Source: DATIKM01 sp035477595 (lineage in GTDB: Bacteria; Armatimonadota; Chthonomonadetes; Chthonomonadales; CAJBBX01). Taken from it: a stretch of DNA of 22,473 bases. Below are positions 1 to 7,087 of the stretch, piece after piece; within the stretch, counting starts at the first letter, position 1, and the number at the start of each line of letters is the position of its first letter. Under the pieces are notes generated by a model that did not search any database, was not told where the DNA came from, and was given only the letters and a program-made list of their open reading frames with translations. The stretch spans positions 1 through 22,473 of the forward strand of contig DATIKM010000115.1 of the NCBI GenBank assembly GCA_035477595.1. Direction: 5' to 3'. The translations under genes and the position numbers were made by a program.

Positions 1-2
1 GA

Positions 3-554
3 CCGAAATGCTCGCGCACGGCGCACCTCCAGGACATCGAACAGGCGCGTCGCGCGGCTGAAGCGTGCGAGCAAGCGCTCGTGGGTAAGGGCGGGTCGAG
101 CGCTTTGGCGCCGCTTCTCAATGCTTTGAACGACATCACGCAGCGCCTTGGCGCCCTGGAGAGGTCGGTAGCAGACCTGAAACAGGCGACTCCTGGCAAC
201 CTCCAGGAGATGGCGGGTGAGCTGGTACTCAAGGGTTTCTGGGAGGGCTTCATGCGCCTGCACCGCAACATGGAGCGTGGCATCGAGGACCCCAAGTCGG
301 GGTGGGGCATGATCCGCTCCTTGCTGGTTCAGGAACTGGCCGGGTACGTAAGGTCATTCGGCGGAACGCTCGTCCTCGCGGAGGAGGCCAGGGAGGGATC
401 AGCGGTGAGCTTCGATCCGCGCGGCCACGTTTGGCAGCATCCGTCCAACCCCCCGGCCGAGGGCGCGCTGGTGACGGTGCTGTTGCCCGGCTGGACTCTC
501 GGCAACCAGAAGGCAGGACCCGTCGTGGGTCCCGACAAGTGGTGGGGGAATTAG
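3..554 (+). CDS. GrpE-like nucleotide exchange factor, 5' partial
   Basis: Probable nucleotide exchange factor for the Hsp70 encoded immediately downstream. The frame is open to the window edge. The first available start (GTG at 81) has no Shine-Dalgarno and lies inside what looks like a continuing coiled coil, so the 5' end is probably outside the window. Counting from that GTG, residues 8-36 form a heptad-like helix (ALNDITQRLGALERSVADLK), followed by a helical bundle to about residue 95. Residues 111-150 match the GrpE beta domain: FDPRGH, then EGALVTVLLPGWTLGNQ, corresponding to the family's FDPxxHEA and GTVxxVxxxGYxL. The HEA is replaced by HVW, and the final strand ends in WWGN instead of the usual RPAxVxV pattern, so it is divergent. 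It ends 3 nt before the Hsp70 start and in the same reading frame. Family knowledge: GrpE dimers pry open subdomain IIB of the Hsp70 nucleotide-binding domain to release ADP. Assignment is by motif pattern only. Confidence 0.72.
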   Translation, partial: PKCSRTAHLQDIEQARRAAEACEQALVGKGGSSALAPLLNALNDITQRLGALERSVADLKQATPGNLQEMAGELVLKGFWEGFMRLHRNMERGIEDPKSGWGMIRSLLVQELAGYVRSFGGTLVLAEEAREGSAVSFDPRGHVWQHPSNPPAEGALVTVLLPGWTLGNQKAGPVVGPDKWWGN

Positions 555-557
555 GCC

Positions 558-2129
558 ATGCAAGAGGAGATGGTCGTTCCGTTCCTCTACAGGAACAAGG
601 ACCTGCGCTTCACGCTCACCGTGCCTATCTTCGAGTCCCTGGTCGATGAAGTACTGGGCCGTGTCCTCCAGGTGGTGGACGCGAGCCTGACGAAGGCAAG
701 CATCGATGCTCGGGAGCTCTCCGGCGTCCTGGTCGCCGGCGGGACCTGTCTCATCCCGACCGTCCGCGACCGGATCGAAGGTCACCTAGGTGTCCACGTT
801 ACCTTCGCGGGCGTTGACGTTATGTGGATCGTTGCCAAGGGCGCGGTCCGTCACCACCTTGACCTCCTCAGCCGGCCGTCGGCTGCCGTTGCGGCGACCC
901 TTGGGATGGACCTCTTGCTGGAGACGTACGCTTCCGGCCGCATCGAGTCCGCGCTGCTCCTGCCCGCCCATCAGACGCTCCCCTGCACGGTACACCGTGA
1001 CTTCGACGTGAACGCGCACACCCGGTCGCTAACGTTCCAGTTGTTGGTCGATGACGTGGGGGACTCCGCTGAGCCCCGCTCGCTGGAGCGGCGAGTGATC
1101 CAGGTTCGCTCCGCCACCGTATCGCGCATCCGCGTCGAGGTGCGTGCGGACGCCAGTCGGACGATCAGCATCCGCGTCACGGACCCCCGGACACGCAGCA
1201 GTCTAGGCGCCGACATCACCATCGAGGGCGACGGCACGCTGAGCGCGGCCGAGCTGGCCCGTCATCGCAGCGAGTTCTTCCTGCGACCGGTGCCCAGACG
1301 AAGCGCCGTTCAGCGCTACGCTGTCGGCATCGACCTTGGCACCACCACCTGTGAGTACGCCTACCATGACATCGCGGCAGGCGACGGGGAACCAATGCGC
1401 GCGGGCAGACCGCGCCCCTCGTGTGTCGAGGTGGACAAGGTCGAAGAGGAGGGGCTCTTCGTTCCCGATGACACACGGCAAGTTCGGCAGCTACTGACGA
1501 AGGGGCGTAGCCTCTTCCGGAACTTCAAGACCTGGATCGGCAAGGATGACGACCGGAGTCGCCACACGGATGAGCAGGGCCGCTACTGGCCGCCCCACGT
1601 GCTCGCCGCCGGTCTTCTGCAGGCGCTGATCCCCGGATTCGACCCCCGCGAGCCAAGCGACGCCCCCGCCCACCTTTCGACGGAGCCCGGCGCTGTCATC
1701 GCGGTCCCCTGCGCATTCGACCCGGACCGACGCAGGCTGGTCGAACAGGCAGCCAGGCTGGCGGGCATCTCGGAGCCAGTGCTCATCGATGAGCCCATCG
1801 CCGCCTTCCATGGTCATGCCCTGCAGAACCACAACCTGCTCGATGCGGGCCGCAAGTACCTCATACTTGATGTTGGGGGCGGCACCACCGATGTGTGCGT
1901 GCTCGAAACCCGCGTCCAACGGCCAAGGGTCCTGTCGACGGCAGGAGACGATGACGCAGGCGGAAACTTGATCACCGATAAGATCGCGCGCTGTGCCGTC
2001 GACGGCTTCCTCGAGAGCTCGGGGCTGTCTGTGGACTGTGGGAAGTACGCGGAGCTTGTGCGGGACGTATGGGACCTCGCGGAGGACGCGAAGTGTAGCC
2101 TCTCGGACAAGATGAACGGGACGCTCTAG
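558..2129 (+). CDS. Circularly permuted Hsp70 (DnaK-like) chaperone without a lid
   Basis: An Hsp70 whose parts occur in rotated order. Residues 1-100 correspond to the second half of the DnaK nucleotide-binding domain: FTLTVPIFESLVDEV, then the adenosine motif VLVAGGTCLIPTV at 57-69, then AKGAVRHH. Residues 108-240 resemble the linker and beta-sandwich substrate-binding domain (LGMDLLLE; VEVRADASRTISIRV; GTLSAAELARHRSEFF). Residues 253-523 are the first half of the ATPase: phosphate-1 GIDLGTTT at 257-264, LFRNFKTWIG with the catalytic-type Lys324, AVPCAFDPDRR at 382-392, connect-1 DEPIAAF at 411-417 with Glu412, phosphate-2 DVGGGTTD at 438-445, and DDDAGG at 464-469. The C terminus (AEDAKCSLSDKMNGTL) stops where DnaK would continue into the segment that forms residues 5-22 here, so each ATPase segment occurs once. 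Length (523) fits ATPase plus SBD-beta without the alpha-helical lid. The start is ATG, 3 nt after the GrpE-like stop. Active-site residues are intact, so it is probably functional. The permuted order is read directly from the sequence; the function is inferred. Confidence 0.85.
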   Translation: MQEEMVVPFLYRNKDLRFTLTVPIFESLVDEVLGRVLQVVDASLTKASIDARELSGVLVAGGTCLIPTVRDRIEGHLGVHVTFAGVDVMWIVAKGAVRHHLDLLSRPSAAVAATLGMDLLLETYASGRIESALLLPAHQTLPCTVHRDFDVNAHTRSLTFQLLVDDVGDSAEPRSLERRVIQVRSATVSRIRVEVRADASRTISIRVTDPRTRSSLGADITIEGDGTLSAAELARHRSEFFLRPVPRRSAVQRYAVGIDLGTTTCEYAYHDIAAGDGEPMRAGRPRPSCVEVDKVEEEGLFVPDDTRQVRQLLTKGRSLFRNFKTWIGKDDDRSRHTDEQGRYWPPHVLAAGLLQALIPGFDPREPSDAPAHLSTEPGAVIAVPCAFDPDRRRLVEQAARLAGISEPVLIDEPIAAFHGHALQNHNLLDAGRKYLILDVGGGTTDVCVLETRVQRPRVLSTAGDDDAGGNLITDKIARCAVDGFLESSGLSVDCGKYAELVRDVWDLAEDAKCSLSDKMNGTL

Positions 2130-2131
2130 GC

Positions 2132-3268
2132 ATGGCTGAACATGTCAGTGACCCCTGGTTCGAGGATCTGCTGGAACGGTTCGATGTGCAGGCGACCGGC
2201 GTTGTCGATGCTCGCGACGACGGGGTCTACTTGTGGGTGCGCCTGGCGGGCGGTCGGTATGAGCGGGTGACCAGGCAGCAGGGCCCGGAGTCGGTCCCAT
2301 GGCGCACTCACCGGGCAGACGGATGGCTCGACCGAGCCATGCGCGACGTCACCAGTTACCTCCAGCCCTCCGGGGCCGCGTCGGTCGTCCTGGCCTTTCG
2401 AGACGGCGGGGACGGCGGCGGCGCGTTCCTCCAGCATTGCGTCGATATATTGAGCAGGCTAGCCGTCCCGGTCCGGCACCCCATCAAGCTGTTCTCGCTG
2501 ACCAGGAACGGGATCGGACCACGCTTCGAGGGACCCGCGGAATACAGGCCACCGGCGGCCAGTCTGGTCTCCTCGACGGACGGTCGGAGCCAAGCGACAG
2601 CAGCGCCAGTGGCGCCAGGAGGCGAGAGGGCGGTGGCTGCCCCCGGGTCGCGCGAGGCCGTCTCGCTCGCGCACGCCGATGGCGTGCCCGTCGGGGCTCC
2701 GTGGGTGCTCTGGTCACGCCTTGACCTCGCGCCGATCCATGGCACCTCCATCTACCGGCTGTTGCGCCACGTGCCATCGGCGCCCGGCGCTGTCAGCACA
2801 CTCGAACTGGCCCGGGCGCTGTCGGATGGGTCCGCATCCCTCTGCGATGTCCGAAGCATCTACGCCGAGCTTCGCGCGCTCGAAGGCACAGGCGTGGCGA
2901 TCACGCTCCCAGGCGCATCGGCTCACGCGCCGGCGGGAGAGTGCTACCTGAAGCGCTACTACAACGCGCCGACGGTCGCGTACTCCCTGGACGAGTACCT
3001 CGCCCTTCGCTGGTCCTGTTACAGGCCCGGTCAGCTCATCCCTCCCCGCAGCGAGCACCCCCTCGTCGGATCGGCGGCGCGCTGCGCCAGGGGCAACAGC
3101 TACGTGCGCCGGTGCCTGCATCTGTGCGCGGATGTTGTCGCCGAACTGACGAACCGCTCGGGCTTCGTCCTCTCCGTGGGCGACGTCCTGCGGGTCGTCA
3201 CCGCCCTGCGCGAGGCGGGGGTCGAGCCCGTTCCGCTCAGCGAGGTGCGCCGGCGCAAACTGGCCTGA
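2132..3268 (+). CDS. Uncharacterised protein of the GrpE/permuted-Hsp70 operon
   Basis: A 378-residue protein that I do not recognise. It starts 2 nt after the Hsp70 stop, so it is almost certainly co-translated and probably works with the chaperone. It appears to have three parts. An N-terminal folded region at about 1-135 is rich in beta-type segments (GVYLWVRLAGGRYERVT; ASVVLAFRDGG; HPIKLFSLT). A Pro/Ala/Gly/Ser-rich linker spans about 138-188. A mostly helical C-terminal region at about 189-378 contains a possible winged-helix-like stretch (TLELARAL then DVRSIYAELRALEGTGVAI, 223-257) and ends in basic RRRKLA. Several Cys in the C-terminal part (238, 271, 296, 318, 328, 332) are not spaced like a standard zinc finger. 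There are no signal peptide or membrane segments, so it is probably cytoplasmic. It could be a client, a J-protein substitute or an effector of the module; no J-domain HPD motif is visible. GC is lower than in the following genes. Confidence 0.75.
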   Translation: MAEHVSDPWFEDLLERFDVQATGVVDARDDGVYLWVRLAGGRYERVTRQQGPESVPWRTHRADGWLDRAMRDVTSYLQPSGAASVVLAFRDGGDGGGAFLQHCVDILSRLAVPVRHPIKLFSLTRNGIGPRFEGPAEYRPPAASLVSSTDGRSQATAAPVAPGGERAVAAPGSREAVSLAHADGVPVGAPWVLWSRLDLAPIHGTSIYRLLRHVPSAPGAVSTLELARALSDGSASLCDVRSIYAELRALEGTGVAITLPGASAHAPAGECYLKRYYNAPTVAYSLDEYLALRWSCYRPGQLIPPRSEHPLVGSAARCARGNSYVRRCLHLCADVVAELTNRSGFVLSVGDVLRVVTALREAGVEPVPLSEVRRRKLA

Positions 3269-3472
3269 CCTCGCGTCCGCCCGGCGATCGCCCGCCCAGC
3301 CGCGCGCTGGTTGAGCTGAGCACCTCGCCCAGCATACGCCCGGGCGGGGGCAGGCGCGCAGGATACCGGCCCGCGCGGTCCGGGAGGACAGCGGCCCACG
3401 GAGGGCGAACCTCGGCCCTGTGCGCGCGAAGCGCCGCGCGCCGCAGCACACGTCACGGAGCGCCTCCGCGCC
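3269..3472. other. Intergenic gap between the Hsp70 block and the sugar transporter
   Basis: Very GC-rich non-coding spacer of 204 bp. It holds a perfect 10-bp palindrome GGCGATCGCC (3283-3292), which looks incidental. No U-tracted terminator or clear sigma-70 promoter is visible. GGAG at 3457-3460 lies 12 nt before the next ATG and is the likely ribosome-binding site of the binding-protein gene. Confidence 0.4.
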
Positions 3473-4804
3473 ATGCTGCTCGACAGGCTTGCCACTCCCG
3501 CTGCCGTGCTCGCGCTCGTCGCCGTCTTCTGGTACAGCGAGGCGGTGGTCCGGCCGCCGCGCACGGAGGGGCCGGTCCACATCACCTACTGGGAGAAGTG
3601 GACCGGCTTCGAGGGCGACGCGATGCGCGCGGTCGTGGACGCCTACAACCGCTCGCAGAACCGCGTCTACGTGAACCTGCTGACGATCAGCGGGATACAG
3701 GACAAGACGCTCCTTGCGGTGGCAGGCGGCAACCCGCCGGACGTCGCCGGCCTCTTCGGGCCGAACGTGGCGCAGTACGCGGACGCCCGCGCGATCATTC
3801 CGCTGGACGACTACTGCCGGCGGTACGGCATCCGGCGCGAGAACTACATCCCCGTCTACTGGGACATCGGCAACTACCGCGGCCGGCAGTGGGCCTTGCC
3901 GACCACTCCCGCCTCGACCGCGCTCCACTACAACCGCGCTCTCCTGCGCGAGGCAGGCCTTCCGCCGGACCAACCGCCGCGCACCATCGAGGAGATGGAC
4001 GCCATCGCCGAGCGCATCTACCGGCGCGACGCCCGCGGCCGCATCCAGCGGGCGGGCTTCATGCCGGCGGAGCCGGGCTGGTGGAACTGGGGATGGGGCT
4101 TCCTGTTCGGCGGGACGCTCTGGGACGGCAAGAGCCGGATAACCGCCGATTCGCCGGAGAACATCCGCGCGTTCGAGTGGGTGCAATCCTACTCGCGCCG
4201 GTACGGCGCACGCGACCTCCAGACGTTCCGCAGCGGGTTTGGCAACTTCTCCTCGCCGCAGAACGCATTCCTCGCCGGCCAGGTGGCGATGCAACTGCAG
4301 GGCGTCTGGATGCACAACTTCATCGACATGTACGCGCCGCACCTGGACTGGGGGGCCGCGCCCTTCCCGCACCCGGCGGATCGGCCGGACCTGGCGGGCT
4401 CCACATTCGCCGACATGGACGTGCTGGTGGTACCGGCGGGCGCCAGGCACCCCGACGAGGCGTTCGACTTCATCCGGTTCGTGCAGTCGCGCGAGGCCAT
4501 GGAGCTCCTCTGCATGGGCCAGCGCAAGCACTCGCCGCTGGTCGACGTGAGCCCCGCCTTCTGGCGCGACCACCCGAACCCCCACGTCCGGCTCTTCGCG
4601 GACCTTGCGAAGCGGCCCACGGTCATCAGCCCGCCCAAGATGGGCCTCTGGCCGGAGTACCAGGCGGAGCTGAACAACGCCTTCGACGAGGTGACGCTGC
4701 TGCGGAAGACGCCGGAGGAGGCGCTGCGCGCGGTGCAGGCCCGGATGCAGCCGAAGCTCGACGAGTACCTGCACGTGCGCCGCCTGCGAGGAGAGGCGCA
4801 GTGA
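3473..4804 (+). CDS. Extracellular sugar-binding protein of a CUT1 ABC importer
   Basis: Family 1 extracellular solute-binding protein, which captures an oligosaccharide or related sugar outside the membrane and delivers it to the two permeases downstream. Residues about 5-25 form a hydrophobic N-terminal segment (TPAAVLALVAVFWY) that acts as signal peptide or membrane anchor; there is no lipobox Cys. The mature part begins with a strand typical of the family (VHITYWEKWTGFEGDAM), followed by LAVAGGNPPDVAGLFG, ALPTTPASTALHYNRALLREAGL and the aromatic-rich GWWNWGWGFLFGGTLWD, which probably lines the sugar pocket. Length (443) is normal for the family. The stop overlaps the first permease start (GTGA at 4801-4804), so the genes are translationally coupled. 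The substrate cannot be read from the sequence. Confidence 0.92.
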   Translation: MLLDRLATPAAVLALVAVFWYSEAVVRPPRTEGPVHITYWEKWTGFEGDAMRAVVDAYNRSQNRVYVNLLTISGIQDKTLLAVAGGNPPDVAGLFGPNVAQYADARAIIPLDDYCRRYGIRRENYIPVYWDIGNYRGRQWALPTTPASTALHYNRALLREAGLPPDQPPRTIEEMDAIAERIYRRDARGRIQRAGFMPAEPGWWNWGWGFLFGGTLWDGKSRITADSPENIRAFEWVQSYSRRYGARDLQTFRSGFGNFSSPQNAFLAGQVAMQLQGVWMHNFIDMYAPHLDWGAAPFPHPADRPDLAGSTFADMDVLVVPAGARHPDEAFDFIRFVQSREAMELLCMGQRKHSPLVDVSPAFWRDHPNPHVRLFADLAKRPTVISPPKMGLWPEYQAELNNAFDEVTLLRKTPEEALRAVQARMQPKLDEYLHVRRLRGEAQ

Positions 4805-5706
4805 GCGCGCCCGTCCGCCGCGCGGGGGCGAACCAGCGGCGAGAGACGCGCACGGCACTCCTCTTCGCGTCGCCGTGGTTCATCGGCTTCGGCGTGTTCC
4901 TGCTCTACCCGCTCTGCGCGTCGCTCTACTACAGCTTCTGCGACTACTCCGTGCTCCGGCCGCCCGTCTGGATCGGGACCGCGAACTACGCGGGCCTGGC
5001 GCGCGATGAGGTGTTCTGGATCAGTCTGTCCAACACCGTCGTCTACGCTGCCATGGCGCTGCCATTCGGCATGTTGGTCGCCATCACGCTCGCGATCATG
5101 CTCAATGCGCGGGTGCGGGGCATGGCGATCTACCGCACCATCTTCTTCCTGCCCTCGCTCGTCCCGACGATCCCCCTCGCGGTGCTGTGGCTGTGGGTGT
5201 TCAACGGGGAGCACGGCATCCTGAACGTGGCGCTGGGGTGGGTGGGCGTGAAGGGGCCGAACTGGCTCGGCGACCCCAACTGGTCGAAGCCCGCGCTCGC
5301 GCTGCTGGCCGTGTGGGGGGTCGGCAACGCCATCGTGATCTACCTGGCGGGGCTGCAGGACGTGCCGACGGAGATGTACGAGGCGGCCGACCTCGACGGG
5401 GCGTCCTGGTGGGCCAAGGTGCGCCACGTCACGCTGCCGATGCTCTCGCCGGTGATCCTCTTCAACGGCATCATGGGCATCATCGGCACGCTGCAGGTGT
5501 TCGCCGAGCCCTACGTCATGTTCCCGGGCGGGTCGCCAGCGCGCTCCACCTATTTCTACACGATGTACCTGTTCGACAACGCGTTCCGCTTCCACAAGAT
5601 GGGCTACGCCGCCGCGATGGGATGGATCATGTTCCTGCTGATCCTCGGGCTGACGATGGCGGCGCTGCGCCTGTCGGAGCGGCACGTTCACTATCGTGGC
5701 GGCTGA
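4801..5706 (+). CDS. Sugar ABC transporter permease (MalF/UgpA-like)
   Basis: First membrane component of a CUT1 sugar importer, 301 residues with about six membrane segments, beginning with LLFASPWFIGFGVFLLYPLC at 20-39. The EAA loop that docks on the ATPase is clear: EAADLDGASWWAKVRHVTLP at 194-213. The GTG start overlaps the binding-protein stop. An upstream extension of this frame exists but runs antisense or out of frame to better-supported genes, so the GTG is preferred. No ATPase gene accompanies it; many CUT1 systems share one MsmX/UgpC-type ATPase encoded elsewhere, which is the likely situation here. Confidence 0.93.
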   Translation: MSAPVRRAGANQRRETRTALLFASPWFIGFGVFLLYPLCASLYYSFCDYSVLRPPVWIGTANYAGLARDEVFWISLSNTVVYAAMALPFGMLVAITLAIMLNARVRGMAIYRTIFFLPSLVPTIPLAVLWLWVFNGEHGILNVALGWVGVKGPNWLGDPNWSKPALALLAVWGVGNAIVIYLAGLQDVPTEMYEAADLDGASWWAKVRHVTLPMLSPVILFNGIMGIIGTLQVFAEPYVMFPGGSPARSTYFYTMYLFDNAFRFHKMGYAAAMGWIMFLLILGLTMAALRLSERHVHYRGG

Positions 5707-5919
5707 GCGTCCGGCGCAGGCAGTGCGCTGGAGGAGCGGACGAGCATCTTCGACAGCCTGGAGGAGGCCGAGGAGGCGGAGCGGCGGCGGCGCCAGCCGC
5801 TCACGACCGAGGGGCGCCTCGGCATCGCATGCGAGTTGGGCGCGCGGTGGTTGGTGAGGGACGATGAGGAACCTGCCGTTGGGCTGGCGAGAGCTCACCG
5901 GGTCTTTGAGCGGGCGTGA
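5707..5919 (+). pseudogene. Possible remnant of a small antitoxin-like or hypothetical gene
   Basis: The reading frame of the first permease stays open after its stop and encodes IFDSLEEAEEAERRRR then QPLTTEGRLGIACELGARW and ends RAHRVFERA before TGA at 5917-5919. The pattern [IV]F-x-S-[LF]-EEAE-x-A-E followed by LT-x-x-x-RL-x-I and a terminal RV[YF]-x-[LR] recalls short (about 60-75 residue) proteins that I remember as common beside nucleotidyltransferase-type genes in bacterial genomes. That recollection is not verified. No ATG, GTG or TTG start lies upstream in frame and the middle has lost the family's usual helix pattern, so this is probably a decayed copy rather than a working gene. Confidence 0.3.
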
Positions 5920-6132
5920 GGGCCGACACGTGAGCGCCGTCGCCCCTGCGGCGGCCTGCCTCGGCTGCCCGCGACTGACGGGCGGTACCAGCCTCTTCGT
6001 GGAGCACACGGACGAGAGCGCGTCCCGTCCTGGGGCGGCGCCGCACGATCAGGAGGCGCGCGGAAGACCCGGGCACCTCGCCGACCTCGAAGGCCTGCGC
6101 CCTGCCGGCGCTGGCGCCCGTGGAGGCGCGGC
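5920..6132. other. Spacer before the second permease, no convincing gene
   Basis: The remainder of a 426-bp interval (5707-6132) between two permease genes that are normally adjacent. A 90-codon + strand frame (5864-6136) starts at an ATG with only a 3-nt spacer from its GAGGG and ends in a TTGA overlap with the permease start, but its Ala/Gly/Arg-rich product looks like translated non-coding GC-rich DNA. I see no promoter or terminator with confidence. Confidence 0.35.
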
Positions 6133-7062
6133 TTGAGCGCGCAGGCGGCATCGGTCGCGCGACGGCGGCCCCGCCGGGGCGATGGCCCGCGCCAACGCCG
6201 CCGGGGCGGCGATGGCCCGCGCCAGCGGCGCCCGTGGGCGGTGCACCTGATCCTCCTGCTCGCCTCCGTGGCGTTCCTCTTCCCGCTGCTCTGGCTCCTC
6301 TCGACGGCGCTGAAGCCGATCGAGGAGACGATGCGCCAGCCGCCCACCTTCATCCCCACGAACCCGCAGTGGATCAACTTCCGCGACGCCTTCGTGTACG
6401 GGTCGGAGGAGCTCGGCTACATCCCGTTTCTGGTGTATGCACGCAACACGCTGCTGCTGTGCCTGCTGGGCGTGACGGGCACGGTGGTCTCCAACGCGAT
6501 CGTGGCGTACGCGTTCGCGCGATTGCGCTGGCCCGGCCGCGACCTGGTGTTCGCGGTGACGCTCGCCACGATGATGGTCCCGTTTCCCGTGCTGATGGTG
6601 CCGATCTACGCGATGTACCGCTGGCTGGACTGGATCGGCACGTTCCGCCCGTTGTGGGTGAGCGCGTGGTTCGGGAGCGCCTTCTACATCTTCCTCCTGC
6701 GGCAGTTCTACCGGACCATTCCGTACGAGCTATCGGAGGCGGCGCGGATCGATGGCTGCTCGGAGTGGGGCATCTTCCGGCAGGTGATTCTGCCGCTCAG
6801 CAAGCCGGCGCTGGCGGTGGTGGCGCTGTTCCACTTCATGGCCACGTGGCGCGACTTCCTGGGCCCGCTGATCTTCCTGCTGGACCAGAGCACCTTCACG
6901 CTGTCGCTGGGGCTGCAGTTCTACCAGAGCCAGCACGGGGGCACGCAGTGGCACCTGCTGATGGCCGCCTCGACGATCGTGGTGGCGCCGGTGATCCTGC
7001 TCTTCTTCTTCACGCAACGCCAGTTCATCCAGGGCATCGCGGTGACGGGGATCAAGGGGTAG
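6133..7062 (+). CDS. Sugar ABC transporter permease (MalG/UgpE-like)
   Basis: Second membrane component of the CUT1 importer. About six membrane segments begin with LILLLASVAFLFPLLWLLST at 39-58; the typical LKPIEE follows. The EAA loop reads SEAARIDGCSEWGIFRQVILP at 201-221, and the C terminus QRQFIQGIAVTGIKG is the family hallmark. The TTG start at 6133 gives an unusually long Arg-rich N-terminal tail containing a duplicated RRGDGPRQR peptide encoded by a DNA repeat; a later start cannot be excluded because no good ribosome-binding site decides it. It works with the permease and binding protein upstream despite the 426-bp gap. It ends 25 bp from the convergent oxidoreductase gene. Confidence 0.92.
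   Translation: MSAQAASVARRRPRRGDGPRQRRRGGDGPRQRRPWAVHLILLLASVAFLFPLLWLLSTALKPIEETMRQPPTFIPTNPQWINFRDAFVYGSEELGYIPFLVYARNTLLLCLLGVTGTVVSNAIVAYAFARLRWPGRDLVFAVTLATMMVPFPVLMVPIYAMYRWLDWIGTFRPLWVSAWFGSAFYIFLLRQFYRTIPYELSEAARIDGCSEWGIFRQVILPLSKPALAVVALFHFMATWRDFLGPLIFLLDQSTFTLSLGLQFYQSQHGGTQWHLLMAASTIVVAPVILLFFFTQRQFIQGIAVTGIKG
6171..6227 (+). repeat. Two-copy direct repeat inside the permease 5' end
   Basis: Two near-identical units, 6171-6197 (27 bp) and 6198-6227 (30 bp), share CCGCCGGGGC and GATGGCCCGCGCCA; the second has a GGC insertion. They encode the duplicated RRGDGPRQR-type peptide of the N-terminal tail. Probably a slippage duplication in very GC-rich DNA. Confidence 0.7.
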
Positions 7063-7087
7063 CGCGGGCGGGTCCGGCGACGATGCC

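Noticed and set aside
558..2129. Permuted Hsp70 as a pseudogene or assembly chimera
   Set aside because: All catalytic motifs are intact, there is no internal stop, and both ends are in tight operon spacing with intact neighbours. Read mapping would still be needed to exclude a chimera formally.
3283..3292. GGCGATCGCC palindrome resembling the cyanobacterial HIP1 octamer
   Set aside because: Only this copy was noticed; the rest of the gene content does not suggest a cyanobacterium and such palindromes are expected in GC-rich DNA.
2941..4800. Upstream extension of the first permease frame
   Set aside because: The open frame runs through two other genes in a different phase. The permease proper starts at the GTG at 4801, overlapping the binding-protein stop.
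2714..4858. A 714-codon open frame on the - strand
   Set aside because: It is antisense to the C-terminal half of the unknown operon gene and to the sugar-binding protein, both better supported. The composition is shadow-like, with many Arg, Val and His and no domain.
4189..6009. A 606-codon - strand open frame
   Set aside because: It is antisense to the binding protein and permease, with no motif or ribosome-binding site.
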